Source: Setoptus koraiensis
Taxonomy: Eukaryota; Arthropoda
Length of the DNA: 64,000 nucleotides
Assembly: GCA_048013815.1 (NCBI GenBank)
Contig: CM106585.1
Location: 7,502,001 to 7,566,000 of the forward strand
Direction: 5' to 3'
Shown here: piece by piece, positions 12,430 to 24,000 of the stretch
Numbering within the stretch: the first letter of the stretch is position 1
Layout: each line of letters starts with the position of its first letter
The notes under the pieces: model-generated
The model's input: the letters and a program-made list of their open reading frames with translations, nothing else
The model's database searches: none
What the model was told of the DNA's origin: nothing
Translations under genes and position numbers: made by a program

Positions 12430-13059
12430 ATTTTTCGGGTTTGTAAATAATCTAATATCTAGTAAGAGAGTACCAAGTTATCTTGTGATATAAATATTAG
12501 ATGGGTTATGTTGAGAATGAACGATTGTTTATTCAACAGGGCGCTGTTACTATTATCGAGTGATACCAAGTATGTTACATAATTGACTGAATTGCCAGTG
12601 CAAGCTGTTGAAGATTTGATGCAATGCAACAGCATGCGTGTTCGATCGAACGATGAAAAAGTGTCGTAGCAACACGTCTGATAGACGCCGCCAGTTTGTT
12701 GAAATAAGTACAAGCGAAATTGATTTCTATCTTCTCTTGATGTTTCTACAGTACAAGAAACGCTTCATCATTGTATCCGCGACCGGCGGACAAACTGGCG
12801 GCGTCTATCAGACGTGTTGCTACGACACTTTTTCATCGTTCGATCGAACACGCATGTTGTTGCATTGCATCAAATCTTCAACAGCTTGCACTGGCAATTC
12901 AGTCAATTATGTAACATACTTGGTATCACTCGATAATAGTAACAGCGCCCTGTTGAATAAACAATCGTTCATTCTCAACATAACCCATCTAATATTTATA
13001 TCACAAGATAACTTGGTACTCTCTTACTAGATATTAGATTATTTACAAACCCGAAAAAT
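12430..13059. promoter_or_regulatory. Symmetric divergent promoter region with 90-bp central spacer
   Basis: The two copies of the unknown gene are transcribed away from each other across this 630-bp interval. About 270 bp on each side is almost identical in mirror image. Each half carries the same TATA-like TATAAATATTAG-type element (near 12487-12500 and its mirror near 12990-13003). The unpaired centre is 12700-12789. Both copies should therefore share the same promoter elements. A transcript reading through the centre would fold into a long hairpin. Confidence 0.55.
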
Positions 13060-14550
13060 ATGGCAGAACAAGTTCCAGAACCAAACCAAGATGAAAGGAG
13101 CCTAAATGAAGACCCGAAAATCAATTCTGGTGGCGACCCAAAAAATGATTCAAGTAGCCCTAGCTCGTCGTCGGAAACACCACCTTACAACAAATCTACT
13201 GAGAAATATTGGTCTAAATTCGATCCAAATGAAGAATTAGTTTGGATGGACTATTGTATAGAGGATATACCGAAATACGAGCTACGAAAAGAGATAACCG
13301 ACGAGCAACTACTGATTTATTTCCACAACTTCCATGCCACTTTGAACACAGAAGTGAAGAATTCGAGTTTCGCAATATTGATGAACTTGATGTTGCAGTT
13401 GGCCCCAGATCTGTTCAATACGTATTATAACGCGACTCACGGACACAAGATGATAGAGTCTCCTATGAGAGGACCCGTCAGAGAACTGATTATACCAGAA
13501 AATCTATCTACTAGAATAGAGGTAGACTTCAATTGCAAAAAGGAGATCAATATTCCGAAATCGAATTGTGACAGAGAAGGAACTGTAGAAGTAGATGATA
13601 AACGATTCAATGAGTGGTACTCGGATATATCACACAAACAAGACTCTATTGCATTCTTTGCCCTGTTTAGTATAGCCAGCTTTAGAATTCTAACAAAATC
13701 GAGATACAATTCTATGAAACATCTGCAAGGACTTTTATTCAAAAGATTTCGTAGCTTCTCAAGTTCTGCTGACCCTGAAGTATTCCCTCTTATAAGTGAG
13801 AAATTTATCGAATCTTACCAAGCTATCGCCAGAGAAGATTACGCACCTTTCAAGAGTACACTTGCTGATGTTATATACTTTTTTAATTCACCAGTACTAA
13901 AGGAAGCTAGCTCACCACTTGACTCAATTCTGTACAACCATTATGAAAAACGCGATTATTTCTATCGCTATGCAATTCGATTGCCTCTAAATTGGACTGA
14001 TATGGCGGTATTTAGAATCTTTTTTGGAATTGAACGCACAGATCTTCGTAAGTTAGTTTTATGGTTGAGGGACCGAATTGAGGAAATGAAAAATACCTCG
14101 ATCATGAAACAGTTTAAAAATTTTGCAAGGCTGTTTTTCACCTGCTGTTGGCGACACTATCGACCTTCTTCTATGAAAAGGTATGCTCGCCTTATAGACA
14201 AAAGATTTTATTCTTCTCTAAGTGATGCGACAAACAAAGAATTATGGTGTCTATTAGCCGGGATCGGAGCGTCAAACAATTCAAATTATATGGGGCAAAA
14301 GAATATACACATATTAAAAGCTTTCCTACCAAGAAATAAAAAGAGGATATCATATTTTCGGAAGATCTTCAAGAAGGGATTCTCGTTGGGTGAAGCGTTG
14401 AGAAAGGGCCTTGACACCAAGTATAGTGATGAAAATTTCAACGTTCTAATCAGTGAGTGTAAGGCGAAATTTGATGCGAAACTCTGGCCACCCCAAAGAA
14501 AGCAAATGACTAGCAATGAGAAACCGCCACCCCAATCGAACGATGGATAG
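13060..14550 (+). CDS. Unrecognised 496-residue protein, right palindrome copy
   Basis: A complete single-exon frame and paralogue of 10954-12429. Residues 1 to ~210 and the last ~55 residues are nearly identical to the left copy. A short block at about 212-225, and residues ~275-435, are strongly diverged though still alignable, with the same pattern of hydrophobic and aromatic positions. Both frames stay open despite the divergence, so selection for coding seems likely in at least part of their history. Family unknown; see the left copy for the nucleoprotein-like hypothesis and its limits. The promoter half is shared with the left copy. Confidence 0.7.
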   Translation: MAEQVPEPNQDERSLNEDPKINSGGDPKNDSSSPSSSSETPPYNKSTEKYWSKFDPNEELVWMDYCIEDIPKYELRKEITDEQLLIYFHNFHATLNTEVKNSSFAILMNLMLQLAPDLFNTYYNATHGHKMIESPMRGPVRELIIPENLSTRIEVDFNCKKEINIPKSNCDREGTVEVDDKRFNEWYSDISHKQDSIAFFALFSIASFRILTKSRYNSMKHLQGLLFKRFRSFSSSADPEVFPLISEKFIESYQAIAREDYAPFKSTLADVIYFFNSPVLKEASSPLDSILYNHYEKRDYFYRYAIRLPLNWTDMAVFRIFFGIERTDLRKLVLWLRDRIEEMKNTSIMKQFKNFARLFFTCCWRHYRPSSMKRYARLIDKRFYSSLSDATNKELWCLLAGIGASNNSNYMGQKNIHILKAFLPRNKKRISYFRKIFKKGFSLGEALRKGLDTKYSDENFNVLISECKAKFDAKLWPPQRKQMTSNEKPPPQSNDG

Positions 14551-14600
14551 GGTCGTACCTCCAACGTATATTTCATTTCCGTACACTCCTCTTTAACTTA

Positions 14601-14975
14601 TTGCCCAAATTTAGCAGGGAGAGGTACTCTGACCAGCTAACATCGGCTATTTGTCCCTGCCGCCATTGCCCACCGACCACACCAATAACTAACTTAACAG
14701 TGAACCACCGCAAGCGCAGTGAAAATCACCCCGCAAAGATGCCGGCAATCGTGATATTGTTTGGTTTCTTCTCACTGAACATCAACCAACCTAATCATCA
14801 ACAAGAGTTCTCAAATCCTCCTAAGACGTTGCAGCAACCACCTATGGTCTCGATAAAAGAATGCTTCCACCTGCAATTTCGCGCTGGCAAAACCATTTAC
14901 AATAGTAATCACTATTATTACTATTATTGCTATTATATGATTACCACTGTCATTGATATTATCATCCATGTGTAG
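14601..14975 (+). other. Short open frame downstream of the right palindrome gene
   Basis: Mirror equivalent of 10529-10903, again 50 bp after the upstream stop and again opening on TTG. Both copies stay open over 124 codons with about 98% base identity. It is listed because of the conserved position; coding is doubtful. Confidence 0.2.
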
Positions 14976-15280
14976 TTCGATAAAAAATATATTTAGCTAA
15001 CTTCTATTGTCTCGTTTCTGCCACCATGGAAATTTTCTAAATGAATTGTAATACTTCTGCCACCCATTCAGTATAGATTTAGATCCTATTCCTTTGATCG
15101 AAGAATCTCGCGGACAAACCGAGCTCGATAATATAGAGAAAAACCGTCGTGCCGAAACAAGATCAAAAACAAATCGCAAATAGATCTGATAAATTTTACT
15201 CTTTTAGATACATTGAATAATTAATATGACAGTTCTCAACAATTACATAACACATGGACATAAGACAGGCAGGGTTAATA

Positions 15281-18200
15281 TCACAGAAATGACGAAGAGG
15301 AGGAGGACGAACTTGATGACGAGTTCGAATGCTGAACATTTGGTTTCTTGTTATTATTACCTGTCCGTGGCTCAATAACACCATCTAAAACGTAAGCTAG
15401 TGCTGTAGACGTCAATTTCCTGTCGCAGTCCTCAATTGTTGCATCTAATTTGATTAGTAATGATTCCTTTCTACTATCGAAGGCTAGCTTCTTGTCTGAT
15501 TCAACTTTTGAGAAAAGATTATTCGCTTCTATTTCGTCAACTATATCCAGAAGTCTAGACTTGATTTCTTTGAGACTGTTCAATAATGTAGATTTGATAT
15601 CGCGACCCAATGATCTGTAGCCGTCATCGTTGTCTGAGTCGTTGGAGTCTTCATTTTCGGCTATGTTGATCAACGATCTGGGCGTTGAGCTAACCTTGGA
15701 AAGGTTAGAACCAATAGATTTCTTTTGATGATGATTGAGAGTTACAACAGGCATGAAGTCATCGTCGTCTTGCCGCGACAGCTGTTTCACTCTTTTCAAA
15801 CTTATCCTTTGGTTACAATCCAGTTGATCTTGAAGACATTGCAATTCTTGATGAAGACGGCTGATTAGTTTGTCTTTGTCACAATCCAACTGATGATTTT
15901 GTTTGTTAGCTTCGTTCAGGGTATCCAAGTCTTTCTTCATTTTTTCAATTATGTCATCTTTCATCTTGACGCGTGAATCGTTATTTTTACTATCAAGTTC
16001 TAACTGCCGGTGCTTCTCATTCAATGAAGCGATCACCTCTCTGGACTCTTTGAGTTCTTCTGCCAACTTAACCAAGTCACTGGCTAGTTTTTGATTTTCA
16101 CTTTCGAGATTGTTTTTGTCTTTCTGCATGATGACGAATGAATCTTGCAGTGAATTATAAGTTTGATTCTGAATACGTAGCTCCTCTTTTTTGTCATCCA
16201 GCTCTTTCTGAAGATTCTCGCATTTAGCTCTCAGAAGCAAGTTTTGTCTGGTTTTTCTCACAAGAGCAGAATTCTTTTCCATCACGGTCTTGCCAACTTT
16301 TTCATAATCCCTTTGCAATTCATTGTAGGATTCTTCACTATTTCTGATGGATTGTTTTAGTTGCTCGATGAAGAAATTTTGATCTTTAATTTTGGAGTTC
16401 AACATGACACTGATAGCCTTGTTAGAAGATAAATCGTTTGTTGATGTCTGACTCTTAGCAGCTTTGGCCTGCGTGCTCTTGGAGGAATTTGTCAAAAATG
16501 ATACGTCGCGGAACTGCGACTTCAAACACTTATAAACCATTTTGAAATTGCTGCTTGTAGAGTTGCTAGCGCGACCTGCGTTGGCCGGAAGTGAAGCACT
16601 CGATCGAGGTTTGTTAATTTGCTGACTTGTATGTCTTTCGGGTGCTCTTCGCGTTGTCCTAACGAAAGATCTGTCGTCTTTGACCTGTGAAACGCATCGC
16701 CGATGATGTTGATTGGGTTCCGTTTCTAAAGAGTCAGGTTCGAAGCTTTCGTCATCTTTACGATGGTCGTCAAAATCATGATGCACTTGAAGTGACGAGA
16801 ATGAATTATCGCTCGTCTTATTTAAAGGATTTATTCCTCTCGATTGAGAGACATTAGTCAATAGATGAGATCCTGTGCAATTACACTCCAAGGTCGTATG
16901 AAAATTTTCCATTTTATTACTCAATGGTTGAACATGACTGTCCAAATACTTTTGATATGTTTGGTTGGACCGAGAATCGGGTAAATTTCCATAGATTGCA
17001 CGCTGGTTTTTCACCATGAGTTCCTTGTACTCATTACGTCCGTACCTATTACCAGTATTACTATCTGTACTATAGTCACAACTGTTTACTTGATCGAATG
17101 TAGGATTGTTAGAGGCAAATACTGGTGGCAATGGGGGCGGAGGTTGCTGATATGTGGGCAGATATTTGGTCGGTTGCTCGAACCAATTCGGATTATAGTT
17201 CGCATAAATGGAACAGTCAATACATTGTTGTGGGTCGACAAAACAATTTCGATTCTGTATTGGTGTTTGCACAATCAAGTTTGATGAATTTTGAGGATTA
17301 GAGTTGTTGTGGACACAATTGAAATCCGGTGAACACAGACAAGTGTAATAGGGAAAACTAGAGTTGGTGTTGCTTCTTGGACCATATGATAATTCCTCTG
17401 ATGTGTTGTGTAGGTCAGGTATGCTGTTAACGTAAATATTTGATATCTGACCAATATGGGAAACGTAATTTGATTCCGTATCGATAGCTTTTAATGGCGT
17501 AGAACAAGAGACCGGACGTGCTATCTCGTCTACTTTTGTTTGAAAGCTGACACGACGCGGCCGAGGCGTTGGTACATCAATAGGTTTCGACGCTTCGAAA
17601 CAGAAGCGACAATCTGGCGGGCATTTACTACAGTCAATGTTACCGTAAGTACTGTTTGGCGATTCGTCCTCGTCACGAGAGCTTTGTCCTATTAGTTGTT
17701 TTAGGTTACCATTTTTGGTTATTGTCATGAGCAAATCAGGTTGACACTCAGTATTAGTTGAATTGGTAGGTTTAACAGTGAGAGATTCGTGTTGAGAACC
17801 GTAAACATTTTGATAGACTTCATCCAGTCGTTGCTTTGATGGCGGCGGATGTCTGGGAGTTTTCATTTTATTTAATTTCTTTAGTTGTGGTCAATTGATA
17901 ATGGTGTGCAAATGAATAGTGAAGCCATTGAAGAGAACAATTGAGATTGATTAGAGAATGTTGATTGACAATGGGTGCTCAAAAACAATAGTGAAAATGA
18001 AAGCGCACAAATGTGTCGCTTGTCACTGTTGGACGGAATAAGCGCAATTTCAATCGATTTTATCGACTTACCTTGAGAGAGTTGAACTTGCTATGCTGAT
18101 TTTCCATTAACAGTTGTTTTGAGTCATCTTGGAGATTTTTTACTCGTGCCAGAGTTTCCTCGCCGCTCATAGTAATGACATTCAGAGCATTCTTCTCACG

Positions 18201-19028
18201 TCGACGGCGTGGTGGTTTTATGGGTACATCAAGATCAGAGTTTGAGTGCACGTCAACATAGAACGTGCCACAATCAACGTTCGATGATGATTCATCATTA
18301 TTTGGGTAGATGGTGTTGTTGGCGTTATTAGCGTGATTATTATTATTATGATGTTGTTGATTGTTTGCCGTCAGGTTTATTCCAGAATCAACAGACAGAT
18401 GAAGATTTTCGAGGTGATCAGTTTTTTCATCAACGGAACGTTGTTGTGGTTGATGCGCAATTGATTCGTAAAACACAGTTGGACAGTGTGTTTCCGTAAT
18501 ATTGTCGACAACAATTTCATACGAATCATTTGTGTGATTGTTTTGCCAATCGTCAATTGGGCACGATGAATCCAAATGTGGTTGGCATTCGAGCGAATGC
18601 GAGTGATCATGGGCATCCATTTTTTGATAGCCAGCATCAATTTCGTTGCCGCGGTTTTTCACATATAGGCCATCATCATTAGAATTCCATTGATTGTCGT
18701 GTAGACCAGAGTGGTCGGTTGTTGTTATAATTAAGTTGGCGTCACGTTGCGTTTTATTATGGTTCATTTGTTTGTTTAATCGAGATTGACGAGGCATCGG
18801 ACGAACAGGACAGGCCGGAATTGGTCGCACAAATAGGTTTGTTTTACATGGTTTAGATGTTGGTTGTGTTAGTTGATGCACATAGTCGTTGAATTGAATC
18901 GCGAGCGGCATCATCATTTGTTTGAATAGTTTCAATTTCACATAATTAGACGGGTTACATTTAAGAATAATATGATTAGTTTTGATCTTATATTTGATAC
19001 GGTGAGAGTTGAGCTTTCGAGCAGTCAT
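15281..19028 (-). CDS. Large coiled-coil protein with Cys-rich N-terminal half, unrecognised
   Basis: Two exons: 18072-19028 (319 codons, ATG at 19028, strong donor GTAAGT) and 15281-17878 (acceptor CTAAAG, phase 0), for about 1184 residues. The acceptor is weak, so the join is inferred from frame and spacing. The N-terminal ~700 residues are low-complexity, rich in Asn, Ser and His. They contain a basic proline motif (IKPPRRRREK), a PTPRPRRVSFQ motif and small Cys clusters (CSKCPPDCRFC, TCLCSPDFNC, QQCIDCSIY). They also carry repeated YGN/VYG motifs that could be phosphotyrosine sites. Residues about 780-1060 form a long coiled coil with heptads rich in Lys, Glu and Leu. A shorter helical segment follows, then a poly-Ser tail. 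This resembles a cytoskeletal or scaffold protein. I know no orthologue and assign no function. Confidence 0.75.
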
Positions 19029-21092
19029 TTTATATAGCCTGTTTGAGAATGTCTATTTGAGTACTTGTGATTTGTAGTGTTTTTTAGTAGTGATGCAAAG
19101 ATAGTTGGTTAGATCTACGTTCACACAGAGACTACTATGCATAAAGGCCACCAGTCGAATGACTGTTGAATCGTCAACAGAATAACAAAACGCAAGCAGA
19201 TGTAATAAGAAACTTCACTTTATCATGGTCAAAGTCATTTCATTTGAATACCATCGTGTCTCGCATCACGAGCATCAAAGGCAATGTAGCACAAATCACA
19301 ATGCAACACATGCTAATGTGCCATATCACACATTGCTAGTACCAGTACTGGGTGATCATTATCATTCGTCTGTTACGCGCATACATTCCAGCATGCAGAG
19401 ATAACCTAACGACCAGATTCCATCATCTCAGACGGTACCTCTTCCTGATTGTAATGTTAGTTGAATGTAATGACGGATGAAAAAAAAAAGTCCAGTAAAA
19501 AGAAGAAACCCTCTACTCGAACTATAGGAGGAAGTGGGGACCCGCCATACGCTCACTGTGTGAGTGTGTCCGATTCAAAGAGAACGTATAAGTGGCAGCA
19601 CGTGAGAACTTTCGCAGTGATTCCATCGCAGTGAAATATGTCAATAGATGAGAACGTTTGCGATTTGTAAGTTTAGCCATCTGTGATCATCATTGCATAA
19701 AATCTGCCCGTACGGTAATGCTTGCTACAATGCACAACCAACAACAGCATGGCGGGAAGTACCATCAATGGAATCTAATGGTGCACAATCTATTTCGGAG
19801 ACAAACTATTAGTTGTTTGTTTCTATAATGACAGGAATGTAAGGAATAATGACATTTTGCGACGTCTACAGAGTAATATTAGTTCTTATTAACAACAATT
19901 TATTTCATTTCTGTTGAAATGTAATCTTTAGAATATAGAGTAATAGACCATTGAGTGTAAATATTCATCAATGGCTACTCGATATAACATAAAACACGAG
20001 TTGCTTAACAATTTTGACAATTTGTAGTTAGTATACTGATTAAACAATGATTGCAAGAACGCCAAAAAACTTCTATTATTTTACACATATACCTATATGT
20101 ATATATACAGTGGTTGCTCTCAAAATATTCAATATCTCATCTAAGAGTATATTTGTTTACTAGAAACGCACATTTTACCGGCCTTGCTAATAAATCATAA
20201 TGATAAAGCATCAGACTAAATCTAAAGCAAGCGAATAGATTTGTCGATGTTGCAATTAGCATTATACTATACAAATTGTGTATAACAGTATAATGAAACG
20301 CATACTTAGTTACTCTCATTTCAGGTATAATAATTGCCTATTGAAGTAATAAATGACAATCACAAATTGTCGGCTGTGCGTGAGAAGTACAGAAATTGGT
20401 AGTTTAAAAAAAATTATTGTGAAAACAACGTGCTCTTAAGAAGATTATTAACATCTTCTCTCGATTTGACAAATGAGAGATTATTGCTTTGTTTTTCTTC
20501 TTTGATGATTAGCTTTGCCAACGGTAAACGACACGAAAGCTCGCATTCGTCAACTACCAGATATTAGATTGAAGATTATAGTAGTAGTAACGATAATGTG
20601 AGCTATTCGACAAAATACGATATCTTAGTGAGTTCATTTCCCTGGATCGAGGAAACGATCAGCGAATCGACGATACTTGAGGTTTCAGATTTAGTTTGGA
20701 TGGAGAGTATAGTTTCGCTTGGGCCGATGGACAAAGTGTGTAAAGATTGAAGGTTAGAGTGACTGTCGTTGAGGATTAGATAGCTGATTGAGGTGTTATT
20801 TTTCCAATTGAGTTGAAATAGCGCGGCTTGATGAAGAGAGTTCTTGTAATTAGTATCACTGAAATAGACCGGATATAAAGTTACCAGGTCCAGATGGACG
20901 CTGAAAATTTCATCAGAGTTGAGTTTTCAGTTATAGTGTTTGTTTAGTGAGTTGAAATAGATATAGATAGAGATGTAGGTGAAGGTATATAGATACAGGT
21001 AAAGATTTAGATGAAGTTAAAGATATCAGATAGCAAATCAGAAAATTGAGAATGTCATCTGAGGTAACTGCGGTATAATCATGTGCACTCAC
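19029..21092. other. Region downstream of bruchpilot; terminal exon not resolved
   Basis: About 2 kb without a long frame. It must contain the end of the bruchpilot transcript, because exon 21093-21764 ends in a consensus donor (GTGAGT). One candidate acceptor on the minus strand is near 20642 and would add about twelve residues before a stop. Reading through the donor is the alternative and gives a frame to 20931. Neither can be proved by eye. Confidence 0.4.
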
Positions 21093-24000
21093 CTGGTTCT
21101 GAGGGGGTTGTTTCTGCTGTTGCTGATGTTGTTGGTGCAATGGTGGGGCGTGCGGAGGTCTGTGCGTTTGTTGTGGATTTTGAGGACCCATGAGGCCCCT
21201 TTGCTGCAGCTGTTGTTGTTGTTGCTGTTGTTGTGGTGGCGGAGGGCCAGGCCTTCGCTGACCTTGCTGTTGTTGTGTTTGTGAGGATGTCGGAGGTTTC
21301 TGTTGTTGTTGTTGTTGCTGCTGTTGTTGCGGTGGTTGCTGAGAAGGACCTTTTAAAGCAGAGGCAGCCTCCGCAGATTTCATCAATGCAGCTTGCAGGT
21401 CTTCAATTTGTTGGCGCAAATTGAATTTCTCCTCCTCACTTGTTGACAAGATCTTTAATAATCTTTCAAGTTCAGCTTGCGCTTGCTTAAGCTCTTTGCC
21501 AACTCTCTCGAGTTCAACTTTCAACTTAGCTTTATCTTCTTCTAATACTTGAATTTGTTGCTTCAATTGTGTAACTAATTTATTTTGATCGCCTGACTGA
21601 TCTTGTTGTTGCTGTTTCGATGCTGCTTCCAACTCTGACTTCAGTCGTTCAATACCTTTTTCTCGTTCATCCAGTTTTTTCTGGAAAGACTGAAGCTCTG
21701 CATGTTTCTGTTGAAGATGGTGATCAGACTTCTCCTGTTGTTGCTGTAACGAGTTTAGGTCACTCTACATGAAGCGATACAGGATGGATTAGACAATATA
21801 CATTTGATTAGAAATTGTATCACAGAATGATGTATACTACCTATGATCAAAGAAACAAGGGAAAAAATTCATCGAAGGATCAAAACTTGTACGAATATGA
21901 TTAACAAAACAGAAAAATAGAAACGAACCTCTCGTTTCTCTAATTCCAAAATCAATTTCTCTAATTGAGTTTGGAACCTCTCTCGTTCAAGTTCAAAGTT
22001 GGATATTTCTTGCTGTGCCTTCTCTAATTTTTGTCGTAATACTTTAGATGACTGTTGATGTTTGTTGGCCTCTTCCCTTTGAACATCGAGTTCTTTCCTT
22101 AGTTGGTCGACTTGCTCAATAAGTTGATTTAATTTCTGTTGCTGTTCACCTATTTGCTGATCTTGAGTCGGTTTCTTGGATTCTTGAGATTGCTCTCCAG
22201 ACTGATCAACACTTTGCTGCTGTTTTATTATCATCTGTTGTTGTTGGTGACTTTGTTCATTCAACACCTTGTTCCTATCATTCAATTTAATTATCTCGCG
22301 CTTCATATCTTCTGATGTCTTTTGGAAGGCTTTGATAGCCTCGACAGCTTTCTCAAATTTAGATTTCAATTCGGCATTCTCAGTTGTTGCTTGCTTGAGT
22401 TGCTGTTCCATCATTTTGAGAGCCTCTTGCAATTGTTGCAATTGTTCTTTCTGCTGCTGCATCCTCAACTGATATTGCTCGCGTTCCTGGTTAGACATTT
22501 GTTGCTGTTGAAGCTGCTTTTGCTGTTGAAGCTCCTGCTGCTGTTGGGCCCCTTGTTGACGAACTTGTTCGTAAGCAGTTGCTAGTTCTTGCACTTCGAT
22601 CTGCAGTTGATTTCTTTCTTCACTCACTTTCTGCAACTCGTTGGTCGACTTATTCACTATCTCTTGGAGTCTCTTCATCTCATTATGCATTTTATCTAAC
22701 TCTTGTTTGCTGGGCTGAGGAGGACCATGCTGAGATGACTGCTGCTGGGTTTGTTGCTGCTGTTGTTGTTGCTGGACTTGACGTTGTTGTAGTTGCATTT
22801 GTTGATGGATTTCTTTATTTTGCTGTTGCACGGATTTGTTGTCGTTTTCTAATCTACCGATATAATGAGCTGCGTCCTCTAAATCTTGCTTCAGACGTTC
22901 TATTTCCATTTGGAGGCGCTGATTCTCAGCCATCGTCTTTTGGAGATCTGTTTCGGATTTAACTAACATTTGTTTCAATCTAGCAACATCATCGGTCTTA
23001 GCTTGGGGTTGAGGGGATTGTTGGCTCTGCTGAGGTGCGGGTGCATTTGATACGGCTTGTTGAGGAACACCTTTGCTGATCGTCTCTATTTGAAGTTGGA
23101 GCTGTTGAATCTGATTTTGCATTACTTTGGCCTCTTGAGCGAACTGGTCTCGTTCTTTCTGCGCCTTGAGAAGTTCTTGCTGCTTGCGTTCTATCTTGTC
23201 TCGCATTTTCTCAAACTCAATCATACCTCTCTCGACATCTTGCTTCTGTTTGGATTCGGTTTGCTTATACTTTTCAAGTCTCATCTCTGAAGCTTCGAGT
23301 TCGCGGCGTAACAACTCTTTGTCCAACTCGTAGTTCTGTTGTTTTTCTTTGAGTTGTGAAAATTCCTTACGTTGTTGCTGGTATTTTTCTCTGATCGTAT
23401 TCAGTTCTTGACAAACACGTAGGAGTTCCTCATCATGGATTCGTTTAGTTTCCTGTATTGAGGTGGATTGTGTATTTCTAAATCTATCAACCTCTGTTTG
23501 CAATTGTAAGAGTTGTTGCTGCAACCTATCCTTATCTGAAGTTAATTTTTCACAGTCTCCATGAGTTGAATCGTACTTGGCTTGTACTTTTTCTAGTTGC
23601 AATTTAAATCTCTCTAGCTCCATTGTTAACTTTTCTTCGTTAGATTTGGATTTCAAAAGTTGCTGTTGATGTTGCTGCTCACTTTGTTGGAGAGATGATT
23701 TTGAATCTAGCATCATCCTTTCTTTCTCTAACTGAAGTTTGTTAATTTCTCTTTGGTATTGATCCAGCTTGGCTAAGGCCCGTTCTAATTCAGAGGACAT
23801 CTTGATTATATCATCTTGAGTCTGTTGGCGAGTGCCCTGCGATTGTTGCATTCTTTCACAATCGAATTTCATTCGATCATGCTCAACTTGAAGCTTGTCT
23901 CTTTCACTTTGTAGTTTGCGTGACTCTACCTGAAGTTTCTCATATCTTTCCCGTATAACTTCTAGATCCATTTGACATTTATCGAAATCTACACGAAGTT

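Larger units (their letters stand above)
10418..12699 (-). repeat. Left arm of a 4.7-kb imperfect palindrome
   Basis: The reverse complement of this segment matches 12790-15086. The inner ends pair base for base (12699 with 12790) around a 90-bp spacer. Symmetry holds across the divergent gene starts (12429 pairs with 13060) and out to the motif GGATCTAAATCTATAC at 10418-10433. Weaker homology extends about 50 bp further out. Identity is very high for roughly 1.3 kb from the centre and again in the distal ~600 bp. It is clearly lower in the part encoding residues about 275-435 of the protein. No target-site duplication or transposase was recognised. Confidence 0.93.
12790..15086 (+). repeat. 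Right arm of the 4.7-kb imperfect palindrome
   Basis: Mirror copy of 10418-12699. The outer boundary is set by the motif at 15071-15086, the reverse complement of the left-arm end. Diverged similarity continues to roughly 15130. The two arms differ by scattered substitutions near the centre and by heavy divergence, including small in-frame indels, in the second half of the coding region. An assembly reflection is therefore an unlikely explanation. Confidence 0.93.

Noticed and set aside
12459-13030. Mirrored frames in the palindrome's central promoter region
   Set aside because: They overlap the divergent promoters, one lacks an independent start, and the similarity is explained by the palindrome itself.
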